Source: Candidatus Zixiibacteriota bacterium (GTDB lineage: Bacteria > Zixibacteria > MSB-5A5 > GN15 > FEB-12). From it: DNA of 7,039 bases. The stretch spans positions 1 to 7,039 of the forward strand of contig DAOSXA010000017.1 of the NCBI GenBank assembly GCA_035380245.1, given 5' to 3'. Below are positions 6,322 through 7,039 of this stretch, one piece after another. Position numbers and translations under genes: made by a program. The number at the start of each line of letters is the position of its first letter. Position 1 is the first letter of the stretch. Under the pieces are notes generated by a model. The model made no database searches and had not been told where the DNA came from. It worked only from the letters and a program-made list of their open reading frames with translations.

Positions 6322-6353
6322 TCTTGAGTAGATTTAATTATGATGCATTACGG
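6322..6353 (+). repeat. 32-base direct repeat, right copy
   Basis: Identical to 2824-2855 and in the same orientation. In the reading frame used by the transposase relic this copy gives LSRFNYDALR followed at once by TGA, and no transposase sequence can be recognised on either side. Together the two copies bracket the CRISPR array, the regulator relic and the hydrolase operon, 3498 bases from start to start. Confidence 0.95.
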
Positions 6354-6387
6354 TGACCTGCAGATCACATTGAGTACAAGGAGCTGG

Positions 6388-6402
6388 GGACATCGACTGT
6401 CC
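6388..6402. repeat. Small hairpin GGACA-TCGAC-TGTCC
   Basis: A 5-bp perfect stem around a TCGAC loop, preceded by further G residues (GGGGACA). It resembles degraded GGGGACA...TGTCCCC palindromes that accompany REP-associated tyrosine transposases. That association is from memory, and no such transposase is in the window. Confidence 0.4.
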
Positions 6403-6428
6403 GAGAGAGGGCGGGACTGAAGAGATGA

Positions 6429-6440
6429 GATCCCGTGCAG
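6429..6440 (+). repeat. 12-base direct repeat, first copy (GATCCCGTGCAG)
   Basis: Identical to 6594-6605, where the same bases form the left arm of a hairpin. This first copy has no matching right arm nearby, so it is probably a truncated copy of that element. Confidence 0.7.
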
Positions 6441-6456
6441 GATCCCTGAACAGGAG
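6441..6456 (-). repeat. Inverted partial copy of the 6723-6747 hairpin
   Basis: The reverse complement reads CTCCTGTTCAGGGATC, which matches 6734-6748 (CTCCTGTTCAGGATC) except for one extra G. It covers the loop and right arm of that hairpin, and directly follows the partial copy of the other hairpin at 6429-6440. Confidence 0.6.
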
Positions 6457-6594
6457 ACCCCATTGGAGAGGGACAGACTCGATTTTTTCGATTAGATTTA
6501 CGTTAATCTTCTAGGTAACTCATGAGTCTTTCCGACGCTTATTTTCTTCTACGCTAAATTGATCATTTGAGGAAGAGCAATAATGCAGGACAAG

Positions 6595-6619
6595 ATCCCG
6601 TGCAGAACCATCACGGGAT
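6595..6619. repeat. Hairpin repeat A (8-bp stem, 9-base loop)
   Basis: ATCCCGTG pairs perfectly with CACGGGAT across a 9-base loop. No T-run follows, so it is not a classical terminator. The right flank GATGAC is the kind of end seen on dispersed GTCAT-bounded palindromes. Confidence 0.7.
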
Positions 6620-6722
6620 GACAAAGCGAGTGGATTTAGGGGCAGGCTTTACGTGATGACGCGCGGGGATATTACGGAATGATACAACATGTTTTTGGGG
6701 CATGACACTCTCCCCTTAGGTC

Positions 6723-6747
6723 ATCCTGAAAAGCTCCTGTTCAGGAT
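6723..6747. repeat. Hairpin repeat B (8-bp stem, 9-base loop)
   Basis: ATCCTGAA pairs perfectly with TTCAGGAT across the 9-base loop AAGCTCCTG. Total length is 25 bases, as in repeat A, and the left flank is GGTC followed by ATCC. A partial inverted copy lies at 6441-6456. Confidence 0.7.
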
Positions 6748-6850
6748 CTGGGCTTAGAAATAAACGAGGTTAGAGGTCAGTGTTCAGAGGTTGCAAGAGC
6801 AAGAGATTGGTCACCACTTGTGAGGAGAACCGTGAAGCAATAGTATCAGG

Positions 6851-6876
6851 ATTCCGACCAGTAGCTTTGTCGGAAT
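6851..6876. repeat. Hairpin repeat C (8-bp stem, 10-base loop)
   Basis: ATTCCGAC pairs perfectly with GTCGGAAT across a 10-base loop containing TAGCTTT. The right flank is GATGG. It resembles the dispersed ATTCCG...CGGAAT repeats found in many repeat-rich genomes, and shares its geometry with repeats A and B. Confidence 0.7.
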
Positions 6877-6921
6877 GATGGCATTTGACGCCTTTCCCTT
6901 TGGACTTCAGCTTGCAACTTG

Positions 6922-6944
6922 GAACAGTCAACTTGCAACTGTTC
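6922..6944. repeat. Hairpin GAACAGT/ACTGTTC with overlapping 9-base direct repeat
   Basis: A 7-bp perfect stem encloses the loop CAACTTGCA. The sequence CTTGCAACT occurs twice, at 6911-6919 and 6932-6940; the second copy overlaps the loop and right arm. The following TTTA is too short for a convincing terminator. Confidence 0.55.
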
Positions 6945-7039
6945 TTTAGAAGGACGGGTTCATGGTCTGGGTCTGAAGGCCAATGACGGCACTTCCCAGC
7001 ACTCAGCGGGTCTTATTGAACTCGTCAGTCCCCATTTTC

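Larger units (their letters stand above)
6354..7039. other. Gene-free zone rich in short hairpin repeats
   Basis: No open frame here has a recognisable product, a sensible start or adequate length. The stretch holds at least four short hairpins and several direct and inverted short repeats, listed separately, with unrelated sequence between them. It ends in CAGTCCCCATTTTC, which resembles the flanks of GGGGACA-type REP elements. The pattern is that of an intergenic region colonised by REP-like palindromic repeats, or the wreckage of several such insertions. Confidence 0.6.

Noticed and set aside
6922..6950. The GAACAGT hairpin as an intrinsic terminator.
   Set aside because: It is followed by only TTT, then AGAAGG, and no gene ends nearby. 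A repeat element is more likely.

Overview
The window looks like an accessory stretch of a bacterial chromosome: two intact gene pairs separated by a mobile-element graveyard and followed by a gene-free repeat zone. The taxon cannot be fixed from this sequence. Good Shine-Dalgarno sites, a short CRISPR array with GAAAC-ending repeats, relics of two different insertion sequences, a relic of the large adenylate-cyclase/ATPase/TPR regulator type, and dispersed hairpin repeats together suggest a repeat-rich environmental bacterium (deltaproteobacterial, Nitrospirota-like or Chloroflexota-like). This is inference.

Left part (1-1918, + strand). A possible tail of an upstream gene (to 77) is followed by a small DUF202 inner-membrane protein (102-455). 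After a 14-base gap comes a 482-residue two-domain metallophosphoesterase/5'-nucleotidase (470-1918), closest by motif to the SoxB/5'-nucleotidase superfamily but without an export signal. The two are very probably one operon.

Middle part (1919-3399). This holds an IS3-type OrfA relic with an in-frame stop (2024-2260). Next to it is a frameshifted, 3'-truncated DDE transposase relic of another family (about 2287-2855). A three-repeat CRISPR mini-array with no cas genes (2855-3027) directly abuts it. After about 190 unassigned bases there is a C-terminal scrap of a cyclase/TPR-type regulator on the minus strand (3217-3339).

Right part (3400-6239, - strand). Two exported hydrolases form a tight operon. 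A C45-type Ntn-hydrolase/acyltransferase is upstream (6239 to 4932). A PDZ-containing S41 serine peptidase is downstream (4926 to 3400). The S41 ribosome-binding site lies inside the last codons and stop of the C45 gene, so the two are probably translationally coupled. Both carry N-terminal signal peptides.

Far right (6354-7039). No gene is visible. The stretch holds several hairpins of near-identical geometry and short direct and inverted repeats, like a REP-type intergenic repeat zone.

The most striking structural feature is an exact 32-base direct repeat (2824-2855 and 6322-6353). It brackets the CRISPR array, the regulator relic and the hydrolase operon as a unit of about 3.5 kb. In its left copy it is read in frame with the transposase relic and encodes a family-like C-terminal motif.
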